Shown: piece by piece, positions 16,985 to 25,782 of the stretch
Position numbering within the stretch: position 1 is the first letter of the stretch
How the letters are laid out: each line of letters opens with the position of its first letter
Source of the DNA: Vibrio tasmaniensis
GTDB lineage: Bacteria > Pseudomonadota > Gammaproteobacteria > Enterobacterales > Vibrionaceae
Direction: 5' to 3'
NCBI RefSeq assembly: GCF_024347635.1
Contig: NZ_AP025510.1
Location: 3,038,001-3,102,000, forward strand
DNA length: 64,000 nt
Position numbers and translations under genes: made by a program
The notes under the pieces: generated by a model
The model's input: only the letters and a program-made list of their open reading frames with translations
Told to the model about the DNA's origin: nothing
The model's database searches: none

Positions 16985-17002
16985 TGTGAGAGATCTCGCA
17001 CA
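16985..17002 (-). promoter_or_regulatory. VarA/UvrY (GacA-type) binding site upstream of csrB
   Basis: The 18-base near-perfect palindrome TGTGAGAGATCTCGCACA matches the GacA/UvrY/VarA box (TGTAAGN6CTTACA type). It lies about 160-175 bases upstream of the csrB start, similar to the distal UvrY site at E. coli csrB, so the VarS/VarA system probably activates this RNA. Confidence 0.85.
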
Positions 17003-17120
17003 AAGCGGGTATCACAAACGGAAATTGGACTTCTGACAGGATAATTACACAGTCAAAGCTAGAAAAAGCGTACGCTCACCCCCATGTATTTGTCATGATA
17101 TTAAATAAGAGATTCATCGG

Positions 17121-19451
17121 ATGAGCCAAGCTATCTGTCGACTGATTGCTGAAGAACTGAATGTTCGTTCAGAGCAAGTCACCGCCGCAGTAAACCTAAT
17201 TGACGACGGTAATACCGTTCCCTTTATTGCCCGCTACCGTAAAGAAGTCACGGGTGGCTTAGACGATACCCAACTACGTAACCTTGACAGTCGCCTTTCA
17301 TACCTTCGCGAACTAGACGATCGTCGCCAAACGATCCTGAAATCGATTCAAGACCAAGGCAAGCTCACGCCAGAACTGGAGCGTGATATCACTCAAGCCG
17401 ACAGCAAGACGCGCCTTGAAGATTTATACCTGCCATACAAACCAAAGCGTCGTACCAAAGGTCAAATCGCAATCGAAGCAGGCTTAGAGCCACTTGCCGA
17501 TACACTATGGAATGAACCACAGCACGATCCTGAAACCGAAGCAGCTAACTTCATCAGCAGCGATAAAGGCATTGCTGATACTAAAGCCGCACTCGATGGG
17601 GCACGTGCAATCGTGATGGAGCGTATTGCAGAAGACGCAAACCTACTTGAAAAGATTCGCCAACATCTAACACGCAACTCTGAGCTCGTTTCACGTGTCG
17701 TGGCAGGTAAAGAGCAAGCTGGCGAAAAGTTCAAAGACTACTTCGAACACAACGAAACGCTAAACAAAGTGCCTTCTCACCGTGCCCTTGCCATGTTGCG
17801 CGGCCGTAATGAAGGCTTCTTAACGTTGGCAATGAATGCTGATCCTGAACAAGAAGAAGGTGTACGCGGTTCATACTGCGAAAACATCATCTCTGATCAC
17901 TACGGTATTACCCTAAGCAGCGCACCTGCAGATGTATGGCGTAAGCAAGTGATTAGCTGGGCATGGCGTATCAAGGTTTCTATGCACATGGAAACTGAGT
18001 TGATGGGCGCGATGAAAGAACGCGGTGAAATCGAAGCGATTGGGGTGTTCGCAACCAACCTTAAAGACTTGTTGATGGCTGCGCCTGCTGGCCCTCGAGC
18101 AACTTTAGGCTTGGATCCGGGTTTACGTACCGGTTCAAAAATCGCCGTTGTAGATTCAACCGGTAAGGTTCTGGCAACAGAGACCATTTACCCTCACCCA
18201 CCACAGAAGCAATACGACAAATCTGCGCACGTGGTTGAGCAGATGGTTCGCCAATACAATGTTGATTTGATTGCGATTGGTAATGGTACGGCTTCGCGCG
18301 AAACAGACAGCTTTGTGGCTGATGTGATTAAGCGTGGCAACCTAACAGCGCAGAAAATCATTGTTAGCGAAGCGGGCGCATCGGTTTATTCTGCTTCTGA
18401 GCTAGCGGCAAAAGAGTTCCCGAATATGGATGTCTCGATTCGTGGTGCGGTGTCTATTGCGCGTCGTCTACAAGATCCACTGGCAGAGCTTGTGAAGATT
18501 GACCCTAAATCGATCGGTGTGGGCCAATACCAACACGATGTGAGCCAAACCATGCTTGCTAAGCGCCTAGACGCAATTGTCGAAGACTGTGTAAACGCCG
18601 TAGGTGTTGATGTGAACACCGCGTCTGCCGCGCTACTTACTCGCGTAGCAGGCCTTTCTAGCACCATCGCTCAGAACATCGTGGATTTCCGTGATGAAAA
18701 CGGTCGCTTTGAAGCCCGTACTACCTTGAAGAAAGTCGCTCGTTTAGGGCCAAAAGCCTTTGAACAGTGTGCTGGCTTCCTGCGTATCATGGATGGTAAG
18801 AACCCGCTAGACGCATCATCGGTTCACCCAGAAGCTTACCCATTGGTGAAAACCATCGCCGAGAAAAACCATAAAGACATCAAATCTCTGGTAGGTAACA
18901 CAGACTTCTTACGTGGCTTACATGCGGTTGATTACACGAATGAAAATTTTGGTGTACCGACAGTAACCGACATCATCAAAGAGCTGGATAAACCGGGTCG
19001 AGATCCTCGTCCTGAGTTCAAGACGGCAACGTTCGCCGATGGCGTAAATAGCATGTCTGACTTAGAACCCGGTATGATCTTAGAAGGCGTGGTTTCAAAC
19101 GTGGCTAACTTCGGTGCGTTCGTCGATATTGGTGTTCACCAAGACGGCTTGGTACACATTTCAGCGCTGACCGATCGCTTTGTCGCTGACCCACGTGAAG
19201 TGGTGAAAGCGGGTGATATCGTGAAAGTGAAGGTGATGGAAGTGGATGTTCAGCGTAAACGTATTGCACTAAGCATGCGCATGAAAGATGAACCAGGCCA
19301 AGACAACCGCGCACAACGTTCAAGTGCACCTCGTACGCAAAGCCGACCAAATCAAAACTCACAAGGTGGACAACGCCGTCGTGAGGAGCCGCAACAAAAC
19401 GCTGCGATGGGCGGTGCTTTCGCAGCTGCCTTCGCTAAAGCGAAAAAGTAA
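17121..19451 (+). CDS. tex: Tex family RNA-binding transcription accessory protein
   Basis: Conserved 776-residue cytoplasmic nucleic-acid-binding protein implicated in transcription and virulence gene expression. Visible parts: N-terminal helical region with [15 protein letters not shown], a YqgF/RNase H-like domain beginning [19 protein letters not shown] near residue 330, helix-hairpin-helix elements near residues 490-560 ([20 protein letters not shown]), and an S1 domain near residue 648 ([29 protein letters not shown]). A low-complexity basic, Gln-rich tail follows. AGAG precedes the ATG. The csrB promoter region lies immediately upstream on the other strand. Confidence 0.97.
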   Translation: MSQAICRLIAEELNVRSEQVTAAVNLIDDGNTVPFIARYRKEVTGGLDDTQLRNLDSRLSYLRELDDRRQTILKSIQDQGKLTPELERDITQADSKTRLEDLYLPYKPKRRTKGQIAIEAGLEPLADTLWNEPQHDPETEAANFISSDKGIADTKAALDGARAIVMERIAEDANLLEKIRQHLTRNSELVSRVVAGKEQAGEKFKDYFEHNETLNKVPSHRALAMLRGRNEGFLTLAMNADPEQEEGVRGSYCENIISDHYGITLSSAPADVWRKQVISWAWRIKVSMHMETELMGAMKERGEIEAIGVFATNLKDLLMAAPAGPRATLGLDPGLRTGSKIAVVDSTGKVLATETIYPHPPQKQYDKSAHVVEQMVRQYNVDLIAIGNGTASRETDSFVADVIKRGNLTAQKIIVSEAGASVYSASELAAKEFPNMDVSIRGAVSIARRLQDPLAELVKIDPKSIGVGQYQHDVSQTMLAKRLDAIVEDCVNAVGVDVNTASAALLTRVAGLSSTIAQNIVDFRDENGRFEARTTLKKVARLGPKAFEQCAGFLRIMDGKNPLDASSVHPEAYPLVKTIAEKNHKDIKSLVGNTDFLRGLHAVDYTNENFGVPTVTDIIKELDKPGRDPRPEFKTATFADGVNSMSDLEPGMILEGVVSNVANFGAFVDIGVHQDGLVHISALTDRFVADPREVVKAGDIVKVKVMEVDVQRKRIALSMRMKDEPGQDNRAQRSSAPRTQSRPNQNSQGGQRRREEPQQNAAMGGAFAAAFAKAKK

Positions 19452-19490
19452 TCCGTTAGCTCGTCTGCAAAACAGATATGCTTAAAACAG

Positions 19491-19527
19491 AAAACCTGCA
19501 TCCCTTAGGGTATGCAGGTTTTTTTAT
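19491..19527 (+). terminator. Terminator of tex
   Basis: The stem AACCTGCAT with ATGCAGGTT, extended by CCCT/AGGG, is followed by TTTTTTTATT about 40 bases after the tex stop codon. Confidence 0.93.
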
Positions 19528-19573
19528 TATGTGTTCAAAAGAGACATCGAAGCTTGGTTGTATTCTTCGTGCT

Positions 19574-19701
19574 TATACTCAAAATAATTGGAGTTGCAGC
19601 TAGGCAACAAGTAAGTTCATCCCTATGAGCATAGAGGTTCTATGTGATTAGGGTGAACTTACGCAGTTAACAACGCTGCAGCTTCAAGTATGAAGAGTAT
19701 A
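19574..19701. repeat. 128-bp Vibrio-type palindromic intergenic element
   Basis: The element begins TATACTC and ends GAGTATA. Inside, GGAGTTGCAGC faces GCTGCAGCTTC, GTAAGTTCATCCCTA faces TAGGGTGAACTTAC, and CATAGA faces TCTATG at the centre, so the whole element can fold into one long imperfect hairpin. It ends two bases before the stop codon of the neighbouring minus-strand gene. I recall similar elements as frequent in Vibrio genomes but could not check; it may be a non-autonomous MITE-like repeat. Only this copy occurs in the window. Confidence 0.8.
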
Positions 19702-19702
19702 A

Positions 19703-20176
19703 CTATAATACGACTAACATCTCTGACGGAGCATGAGGCGCAACAGCATGACCATAATGATACTTTATGACCTTACGTCGTTTCTCCATCTGTCCCTCCT
19801 GAATCGCCGCATCTAAAACATGCTTTGGCAGGCGGAAACGCATGGTATAGCCTTTTCCTTGGTCAGCACTGTATGTTTTCAGTGCCAACAAACTGAATAA
19901 CCGATCAAAAGGATCTTGTGGTTCTTCATGGCTAACCGAATTGGCCTCTGACTCGTTCTCCATTTCATAACCTGGATGGTCTGAAGGATCCCAAGCCGAC
20001 TGCTGCCTTCGTTTATCGTCTGATTTTACCTTACGCTCTGCATTGGTTCTCGCCAATGCTACTGCGGGAGCAACAGGTTCTCGGACTCTATTATCACGCG
20101 CAACTTGCTCTGTTTGCACATTAACGGACGGGGCGATTAGTGGCACACTTACTGCAGTTGCAGGTGACACAATCAT
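19703..20176 (-). CDS. Conserved hypothetical protein, unknown function
   Basis: 157-residue protein I do not recognise. It starts MIVSPATAVSVPLIAP, a Ser/Val/Pro-rich segment without a clear signal peptide, passes through a charged disordered region (AERKVKSDDKRRQQ, then an acidic ENESEANSVSHEEPQ stretch) and ends with a more ordered part containing YTMRFRLPKHVLDAAIQEGQ and a His-rich KYHYGHAVAPHAP tail. Base composition and codon use look like its neighbours. It is a single gene between tex and bioH, and a 128-bp palindromic element abuts its stop codon. Confidence 0.75.
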   Translation of the reverse strand: MIVSPATAVSVPLIAPSVNVQTEQVARDNRVREPVAPAVALARTNAERKVKSDDKRRQQSAWDPSDHPGYEMENESEANSVSHEEPQDPFDRLFSLLALKTYSADQGKGYTMRFRLPKHVLDAAIQEGQMEKRRKVIKYHYGHAVAPHAPSEMLVVL

Positions 20177-20350
20177 CGCGAACTCTCCTCAAGAATCGCC
20201 CATCACTGTTGCCATAACGCTGTCGTACTGAGTCAGCACAACAGGCATAGCCCAACTTACCGCAATCAACTCATGAGAGAGTTAGGTCTGAGTATCATGC
20301 AATGCCTTGGTTAGGTTATATATCGACCAATCCGGCAATAAATTTAGTGA

Positions 20351-21127
20351 TTATTTTTGCGCGAAGCTAACTAGTTCACTGCAAAAGGCATCGGCTTCTG
20401 TCATAAACGGCGCATGTGAAGACTGCGTGAATATATATTGCTCGGTATGAGGCAGCGCTCTACCCAGATCTTTTGCTACCTTGATTGGCACCAATCCATC
20501 CAGTCGCCCGTATAAACGCAGCATAGGCACTGAAATCTCCGGCAGTTGTTCACGCAAGTCAACATCAGACAGCATCTTTAAGCCGGCCAATAAAGAATCA
20601 GGATTCGGAAGCGGACGAGACAGTACCGCTTGCTTGAGTTGTTTTACATCTTGCCTTGCAGAAGGGCTGCCCATGGCTTGCAGTGCCATAAAGCGTTCGA
20701 TAGTGGTTTGGAAATCTTCAACCAGCTGTTCGGTAAATGCGCTTAATACGTTTGGCTGAATGCCTCGCCATAACACGGGTTCTTTTGCAGCGGCGAATTT
20801 AGGAGAACTGGCAACAGTCACCAATTTGCTTACGTAATCTGAGTGATGCAACGCCATGTGCGTCGCGACCAAACCACCGAGTGACCAACCAACCCAAATC
20901 GCTTGCTTGGGCGCGTCGGCCAATAGTTGCTGAGCTATCTCTTCAAGATCTTGAGCGTGGCTGTGCGCGCTGTGTCCATACCCTGGTAAATCGACAACAT
21001 GCACTCGAAAATCAGCTTCTAACGCATCAACGGTTTGTTGCCATACCGCACCGTTCATTCCCCAGCCGTGAACCAACACTAAATCAGGCCCTTGCCCAGA
21101 AACATGCCAATATAACGTGTCACTCAT
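20351..21127 (-). CDS. bioH: Pimeloyl-ACP methyl ester carboxylesterase BioH
   Basis: Alpha/beta-hydrolase that removes the methyl group from pimeloyl-ACP methyl ester, ending the BioC-BioH pathway to pimeloyl-ACP for biotin. The 258-residue product has the oxyanion segment LVLVHGWGMNG, the nucleophile elbow GWSLGG near residue 82, a catalytic Asp in YGRLDGLVP and His in SSHAPF. It is divergent from comF, an arrangement shared with many gammaproteobacteria, where bioH lies apart from the bio operon. Confidence 0.95.
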   Translation of the reverse strand: MSDTLYWHVSGQGPDLVLVHGWGMNGAVWQQTVDALEADFRVHVVDLPGYGHSAHSHAQDLEEIAQQLLADAPKQAIWVGWSLGGLVATHMALHHSDYVSKLVTVASSPKFAAAKEPVLWRGIQPNVLSAFTEQLVEDFQTTIERFMALQAMGSPSARQDVKQLKQAVLSRPLPNPDSLLAGLKMLSDVDLREQLPEISVPMLRLYGRLDGLVPIKVAKDLGRALPHTEQYIFTQSSHAPFMTEADAFCSELVSFAQK

Positions 21128-21220
21128 TCTCGATATTCCCTACTTTTTCCATCAGCGATAATCCGCGCTTTTCAGTATTGTGAGTAAAAGGAACACCCTA
21201 ACCCAAAAGCATCACGAGCT

Positions 21221-21934
21221 ATGTTATCCGATTGGCTACAAAAACACACACCGCGTCTGGTCACACCTCAATGCCACCTGTGTAAGCTAGATAAGCTTGC
21301 CGACGATGATCACCCTAGATGGTGCAATTCTTGTCTCAAACTCTTTGAGCCAGTTCCTCGCTGCCAACGATGTGGCTTAAAAACACTGATCACAGTAGAT
21401 CAGTGCGGGCAATGTTTATCACAGCCTCCACCTTGGCATCGTCTCTATTGCGTTGGGGACTACACCTTCCCAACGGCACGTTATATCCAACAAATGAAAT
21501 ACGCCGATAAGTTTTGGTTTGCACGCGATCTGTCAAAGTTATTGGCTTCACGTATCGAGCACCCTGCTCCGCTGATCACCTGTGTCCCTTTGCATTGGCG
21601 TCGATATATTCATCGTGGCTTTAATCAAAGTCAGCTGCTTGCTAATTACACGGCTCAAGAACTTGGCGTTGAAGCTGAGGTGCTGTTCCGTCGAATTCGC
21701 TCAACGGCTTCTCAGCAAGGACTGACTAAATCCGCACGATTACACAATCTAAAGAGCGCTTTTACGCTTCGAAAACAAGACTTTCAAGGAGCTATCCCTT
21801 CTCACGTCGCGATAATTGATGATGTTGTAACCACAGGCAGTACAGTGTATCAATTATGCCAATTACTACTTGAAGTGGGCGTGAAAAGGATTGATATTTA
21901 CTGCATCTGCCGCACTCCTGAGCCCTCTGGATAA
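21221..21934 (+). CDS. comF: ComF family phosphoribosyltransferase-like protein
   Basis: ComF/GntX family protein of 237 residues. The N-terminus carries two zinc-binding CxxC pairs (CHLC, CNSC, then CQRC and CGQC), and the C-terminal half is a type I PRTase-like domain with the PRPP-binding motif [13 protein letters not shown] near residue 200. In naturally transformable bacteria ComF is needed for handling of incoming DNA, and in Vibrio it belongs to the competence gene set; the E. coli homologue GntX/YhgH is next to nfuA, as here. No strong ribosome-binding site precedes the ATG. Confidence 0.93.
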   Translation: MLSDWLQKHTPRLVTPQCHLCKLDKLADDDHPRWCNSCLKLFEPVPRCQRCGLKTLITVDQCGQCLSQPPPWHRLYCVGDYTFPTARYIQQMKYADKFWFARDLSKLLASRIEHPAPLITCVPLHWRRYIHRGFNQSQLLANYTAQELGVEAEVLFRRIRSTASQQGLTKSARLHNLKSAFTLRKQDFQGAIPSHVAIIDDVVTTGSTVYQLCQLLLEVGVKRIDIYCICRTPEPSG

Positions 21935-22043
21935 AAGCTGTGAATCGCTACTTGTACAGCAATCCAACAAAAAAGGGCTGAATTACAAGTCTGACAGGAG
22001 TAGAATGGCGCTAATAACCTACAAATCTACTCAGGTATTCGTC

Positions 22044-22628
22044 GTGTCAAATATTACTATTACAGAAACAGCTCAAACTCACTTTGCCAATCTGCTGTCA
22101 CAGCAGCCTGAAGGTACAAACATTCGTGTGTTCGTGGTAAACCCAGGCACACAAAACGCTGAGTGTGGTGTTTCTTACTGCCCAACAGATGCTATCGAAG
22201 CGTCTGACACTAAGCTTTCTTTCGACGCTTTCTCGGCATACGTAGACGAGTTAAGCCTGCCATTCCTAGACGAAGCTGAGATTGACTTCGTGACTGACAA
22301 AATGGGCTCTCAACTAACGCTTAAAGCACCAAACGCTAAAATGCGTAAAGTATCAGACGACGCAACTCTGATAGAGCGTGTTGAGTATGCAATCCAAACC
22401 CAAGTGAACCCACAGCTTGCTGGCCACGGCGGTCACGTTAGCCTAGTAGAGATCACTGAAGAAGGTGCTGCTATCGTTGCATTCGGCGGTGGTTGTAACG
22501 GTTGTTCTATGGTTGATGTAACGCTAAAAGAAGGCATCGAGAAAGAACTTCTTCAACAATTCGAAGGTGAATTGACAGCCGTTCGTGATGCAACTGAACA
22601 CGATCGTGGTGAGCACTCTTACTACTAA
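22044..22628 (+). CDS. nfuA: Fe/S biogenesis protein NfuA
   Basis: Iron-sulfur cluster carrier that delivers [4Fe-4S] clusters to client enzymes and repairs them under oxidative stress or iron limitation. The 194-residue product has a degenerate A-type N-terminal domain and a C-terminal Nfu domain with the cluster ligands in GGGCNGCSM. The GTG at 22044 ([11 protein letters not shown]) matches other NfuA starts and has AGG eight bases upstream; a longer in-frame ORF back to 21891 overlaps comF and is unlikely to be translated. It lies 109 bp after comF. Confidence 0.96.
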   Translation: MSNITITETAQTHFANLLSQQPEGTNIRVFVVNPGTQNAECGVSYCPTDAIEASDTKLSFDAFSAYVDELSLPFLDEAEIDFVTDKMGSQLTLKAPNAKMRKVSDDATLIERVEYAIQTQVNPQLAGHGGHVSLVEITEEGAAIVAFGGGCNGCSMVDVTLKEGIEKELLQQFEGELTAVRDATEHDRGEHSYY

Positions 22629-22688
22629 GCTCTTTTACGACTAAGCACTCATACAGTCTTAGCCAGTAGATAGTTAAAGATTCAATCA

Positions 22689-22723
22689 AAAGGTTGATGC
22701 GCAAGCATCAACCTTTTTTGTGT
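22689..22723 (+). terminator. Terminator of nfuA
   Basis: AAAGGTTGATGC with GCATCAACCTTT and a short loop, followed by TTTTG, about 60 bases after the nfuA stop. The stem is almost perfect and could work in either direction. Confidence 0.93.
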
Positions 22724-22941
22724 TTAAAACAGCAGAAGCACTCCTGAACCGTATATTTCCCGTTCAATGCCAACAATAGTGAGGCGTTACCATTTGCAGT
22801 AAGGTATTCAAGTGATCGCAATCGGTTCCTGCTCCAATAATTCTAGGATATGAAAGCTAGGATCTAGGAACTCACCGTCATTTCCCCTATATTAGAATGA
22901 CTTTATAAGAAAGAATTCCAATGAGTTAAGGAGTGAGCGCA
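22724..22941 (+). promoter_or_regulatory. Gene-free region before nudE
   Basis: Apart from the nfuA terminator this stretch has no ORF or clear repeat. It presumably carries the nudE promoter; AAGGAG at 22928-22933 is a strong ribosome-binding site that decides the nudE start at 22942. No operator was recognised. Confidence 0.4.
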
Positions 22942-23493
22942 ATGACAAAAAGGACCAAACCAGAAATTTTGGCTCAGCAAACTGTCGCTCAATCAAAACT
23001 GTTCTCTATCGAGTCTCTCGATTTACGCTTTTCAAACGGTGAAGAGCGCACTTACGAACGTATGAAGCCCAGCGGCCGAAACGCAGTCATGATGGTTCCG
23101 ATTACGGAACAAGGCGATATTCTGTTAGTACGTGAATACGCTGCGGGTACAGAGCGCTATGAACTCGGCTTCCCAAAAGGTCTAATTGATCCAGGCGAAC
23201 AACCAAATGAAGCCGCCGTTCGTGAACTAAAAGAAGAGATTGGCTTTGGTGCCAACAAGCTTACTCCTCTAAAAGAAGTGATCCTTGCACCCTCTTATTT
23301 CTCTAGCAAAATGACGCTGTTTATCGCAGAAGAACTCTACCCAGAGAAACTAGAAGGTGATGAACCAGAGCCACTAGACATTGTGCGCTGGCCACTTGCT
23401 CAAGCCGAAGAACTGTTAACGCATCTCGACTTCTGTGAGGCTCGCAGTATTACCGCCCTACTATTAGCCCTTCGCGTATTAAACAATAATTAA
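22942..23493 (+). CDS. nudE: ADP compounds hydrolase NudE
   Basis: Nudix pyrophosphatase acting on ADP-ribose, Ap3A and NADH-type compounds in E. coli. The Nudix box is complete near residues 77-99: G-LIDPG-E, then REL-KEEIG. The ATG at 22942 is chosen because the strong site AAGGAG ends eight bases before it; a GTG at 22933 lies inside that site. The product is 183 residues. It is followed after 36 bp by cysQ, the pairing also found in E. coli and other Vibrio. Confidence 0.95.
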   Translation: MTKRTKPEILAQQTVAQSKLFSIESLDLRFSNGEERTYERMKPSGRNAVMMVPITEQGDILLVREYAAGTERYELGFPKGLIDPGEQPNEAAVRELKEEIGFGANKLTPLKEVILAPSYFSSKMTLFIAEELYPEKLEGDEPEPLDIVRWPLAQAEELLTHLDFCEARSITALLLALRVLNNN

Positions 23494-23529
23494 AACAGTC
23501 AGAATCACTCGAAGAGTAAGAGAATATTT

Positions 23530-24357
23530 ATGCCAATAACAAAAGATTTGTCTCACCTGCTGCCCTCTGTCATTGAGATTGCTCGCTCTGCTGGGCAACT
23601 GATCTTAGAGATCTACGAGAAAAAAGATTACGAAGAGTTCACCAAGAGTGATGATACGCCCGTCACTAGTGCTGATCTCGCCGCTCATAAACTGATCTCG
23701 AAAAAACTTAGCGAACTGACACCTGATATTCCGGTGTTATCGGAAGAAGCCGCTGATATCAGCCTAGAGCAACGTTCTCAATGGGATCGCTACTGGTTGG
23801 TTGACCCGCTGGACGGTACACAGGAGTTCATCGCACGAAGTGGCGATTTCGCGACAATCATTGCCCTAATCGAACACAACAAGCCGGTAATGGGCGTCGT
23901 GTACGCACCGGTTTCAGGTGTGAGCTATTACGCTTACAGTGGTAAAGGCGCTTGGAAAATTCCAGACCTTAATGACAGCGTTAAAATCAAAACGCATCGT
24001 CACGAGCTACCAAACCAATCGATCGCGATGGCAATCAGCCGTCGCCAAGACATCAATCGAATCACTAACCGTATGAGCTCTGCTTGGAACTACGACTTAG
24101 TTCCTCTTGGCTCTGCTGCGCTTAAGGCATGTTTAGTCGCAGAAGGAGCTGTCGATTGTTATCTACGTATTGGACCAACCGGAGAGTGGGATACCGCAGC
24201 AACCCAGTGCATTGTTGAAGAAGCTGGCGGACGAATCTTAAGCACCCAGTTAGAGCCGCTTTCGTACAATGAAAGAGAGACGCTTGAGAACCCGAACTTC
24301 ATTGTGCTTGGTGATGCTGACTTACCGTGGGCAGAAATCTTACAAGGCAAAGACTAA
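23530..24357 (+). CDS. cysQ: 3'(2'),5'-bisphosphate nucleotidase CysQ
   Basis: Magnesium-dependent phosphatase that hydrolyses PAP to AMP, recycling the by-product of sulfate activation. The 275-residue product belongs to the inositol monophosphatase fold: metal-binding motif LSEEA near residue 72, DPLDGTQEF near residue 96 and GEWDTAATQCIVEEAGG near residue 215. It probably shares a transcript with nudE. Confidence 0.96.
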   Translation: MPITKDLSHLLPSVIEIARSAGQLILEIYEKKDYEEFTKSDDTPVTSADLAAHKLISKKLSELTPDIPVLSEEAADISLEQRSQWDRYWLVDPLDGTQEFIARSGDFATIIALIEHNKPVMGVVYAPVSGVSYYAYSGKGAWKIPDLNDSVKIKTHRHELPNQSIAMAISRRQDINRITNRMSSAWNYDLVPLGSAALKACLVAEGAVDCYLRIGPTGEWDTAATQCIVEEAGGRILSTQLEPLSYNERETLENPNFIVLGDADLPWAEILQGKD

Positions 24358-24408
24358 ACTCGACGGCTTTGGTCGCGGTTAAGCAGTTAAGCAGTTAAGC
24401 ATTCAAAC

Positions 24409-24442
24409 AAAATGGGCACCTCATTGAGGTGCCCATTTTTTA
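24409..24442. terminator. Bidirectional terminator between cysQ and epsN
   Basis: AAAATGGGCACCTC with GAGGTGCCCATTTT, a four-base loop, and A/T runs on both sides. It can end both cysQ (plus) and the eps operon (minus). A short run of 8-9 bp repeats (TTAAGCAG, three copies) lies just before it at about 24377-24400. Confidence 0.95.
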
Positions 24443-24493
24443 TATCTCGTTATTTGATAACCAGCGGATGCTAGTTCAGAAGTAGATACCGGA

Positions 24494-25273
24494 TTAAAAA
24501 CGGCCTTGATAAGTAAATTGGTATTTACCTTGGCTATCAGGGTTGCCCAACCACTTAAGCTGACTCTGCATCGCAGATGGGAATTCAGCGCCCGGCTTAA
24601 ACCATGCGGCCGAGGTGTAGCTTTGATTTGGCGTTACGCTCGCAGAAAACTCACTATCAACTTGAGCACTCTTCTGATTACCTTTCGCTGAAACAGTGCT
24701 GTTTTCACAACTGATGTCAGCAATCACAGGGCCAAAATCTAACGAGCCAACCGGAGAATCAACCGCAGCGCCCGACCAAGCAAGCGTACCTTCACCCGAT
24801 TGGCACCAAGGTTGAGCATGAACCGCATGTTTGATAGTCAGTTCAACTTGTCCTGCAATAGACACTGGCACAGGTATCGCTGGCGCATACTTCATCACGT
24901 TGCTAGCTGGCATTGATGCCACTAAGTTTTCCGTGTAAGCACCGCTCATGCTATACCCGATAAGCCCTTTACCAGATAAGTTCATGTCGCTGTTACGACC
25001 AAAGCGAATTGCAAGTTCTGCTTTGGCTTGGAATAGTTTAGAGAACTGGAAGTCCCACTGCACTGAGCCGTAATTGACACGCTGCCACGCAATATTGTTA
25101 GCGCGACCTTGCCAAACGGTGCCCTCAACGCCTTCAATGCTTAAACCACGTACAACGGGCGCATGTTTAAGAACAAAAGAAGCCGGCAAGTGCAGCAACA
25201 AACTTACCGAGAAAAAAACGATAAAGATGCTGCTAAATAACAAACCATACTTAAAAGATAAACCGCGTTTCAC
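24494..25273 (-). CDS. epsN: Type II secretion system protein EpsN (GspN)
   Basis: Last gene of the eps operon. GspN is an accessory membrane protein of the type II secretion system with unclear role. The product has one N-terminal membrane segment (GLLFSSIFIVFFSVSLLL) followed by a periplasmic domain of about 220 residues with the conserved VRGLSIEGVEGTVWQGRA segment. The GTG at 25273 (MKRGLSFKYG) is preferred over a longer frame: GAGG lies five bases upstream, it starts just after epsM, and it matches the V. cholerae EpsN start. Confidence 0.93.
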   Translation of the reverse strand: MKRGLSFKYGLLFSSIFIVFFSVSLLLHLPASFVLKHAPVVRGLSIEGVEGTVWQGRANNIAWQRVNYGSVQWDFQFSKLFQAKAELAIRFGRNSDMNLSGKGLIGYSMSGAYTENLVASMPASNVMKYAPAIPVPVSIAGQVELTIKHAVHAQPWCQSGEGTLAWSGAAVDSPVGSLDFGPVIADISCENSTVSAKGNQKSAQVDSEFSASVTPNQSYTSAAWFKPGAEFPSAMQSQLKWLGNPDSQGKYQFTYQGRF

Positions 25274-25280
25274 ATTAACC

Positions 25281-25763
25281 TCATTTAAACTGTAGTCGGT
25301 TGACGTCAATAACCCCAAGGCTATCAGAGCGATCAATATCCATAAACTCAACCTCAACACCCTGCTTTTCTTTCAGGTATGTCAGCCAATCAACAAATTG
25401 ATTAAATGGCAAAGGTTTAATCCACACTTGCAGCATCTCGCCACGTGGTTGCACTCGTATCAATTCGATCTTGAAGCGACGCATAGATGCAGGCACGGAT
25501 TGATTCAAAGGCTGACTAGCACTAATGCCACCATTGCCTCTTAGTTCAACCACTTCATTGGCTTTATTAGTAACCCAAGCCAGTAGTTGTTTTTCACTTT
25601 GAATGCGATTCTGTGCCAGTTCAGCTCGCTGACTGAGGGGCTGTATTAGCCCCCAATAAATGATACCTACTACCAATAAAATTGAGCAACCAACGACTAA
25701 TCGTTGCTCTCTTTGACTTATTGAAGTCCACCACGCTTGGAGTGGTTCAATTATATTTCTCAT
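25281..25763 (-). CDS. epsM: Type II secretion system protein EpsM (GspM)
   Basis: Inner-membrane assembly platform component that partners EpsL. The 160-residue product has a short cytoplasmic N-terminus, one membrane segment (LVVGCSILLVVGIIYWGLI near residue 25), a periplasmic coiled-coil part and a small ferredoxin-like C-terminal domain. The ATG at 25763 has AAGGAG seven bases upstream; the longer frame overlaps the end of epsL and is rejected. Confidence 0.94.
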   Translation of the reverse strand: MRNIIEPLQAWWTSISQREQRLVVGCSILLVVGIIYWGLIQPLSQRAELAQNRIQSEKQLLAWVTNKANEVVELRGNGGISASQPLNQSVPASMRRFKIELIRVQPRGEMLQVWIKPLPFNQFVDWLTYLKEKQGVEVEFMDIDRSDSLGVIDVNRLQFK

Positions 25764-25782
25764 CACTGATCTCCTTGCGCAG

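Noticed and set aside
21891-22043. N-terminal extension of nfuA by 51 codons
   Set aside because: It would overlap comF, lacks similarity to other NfuA proteins, and the GTG at 22044 has a good ribosome-binding site.
24377-24400. Short TTAAGCAG repeats after cysQ
   Set aside because: Three copies of an 8-9 bp word are too short to support as a separate element; mentioned with the terminator.
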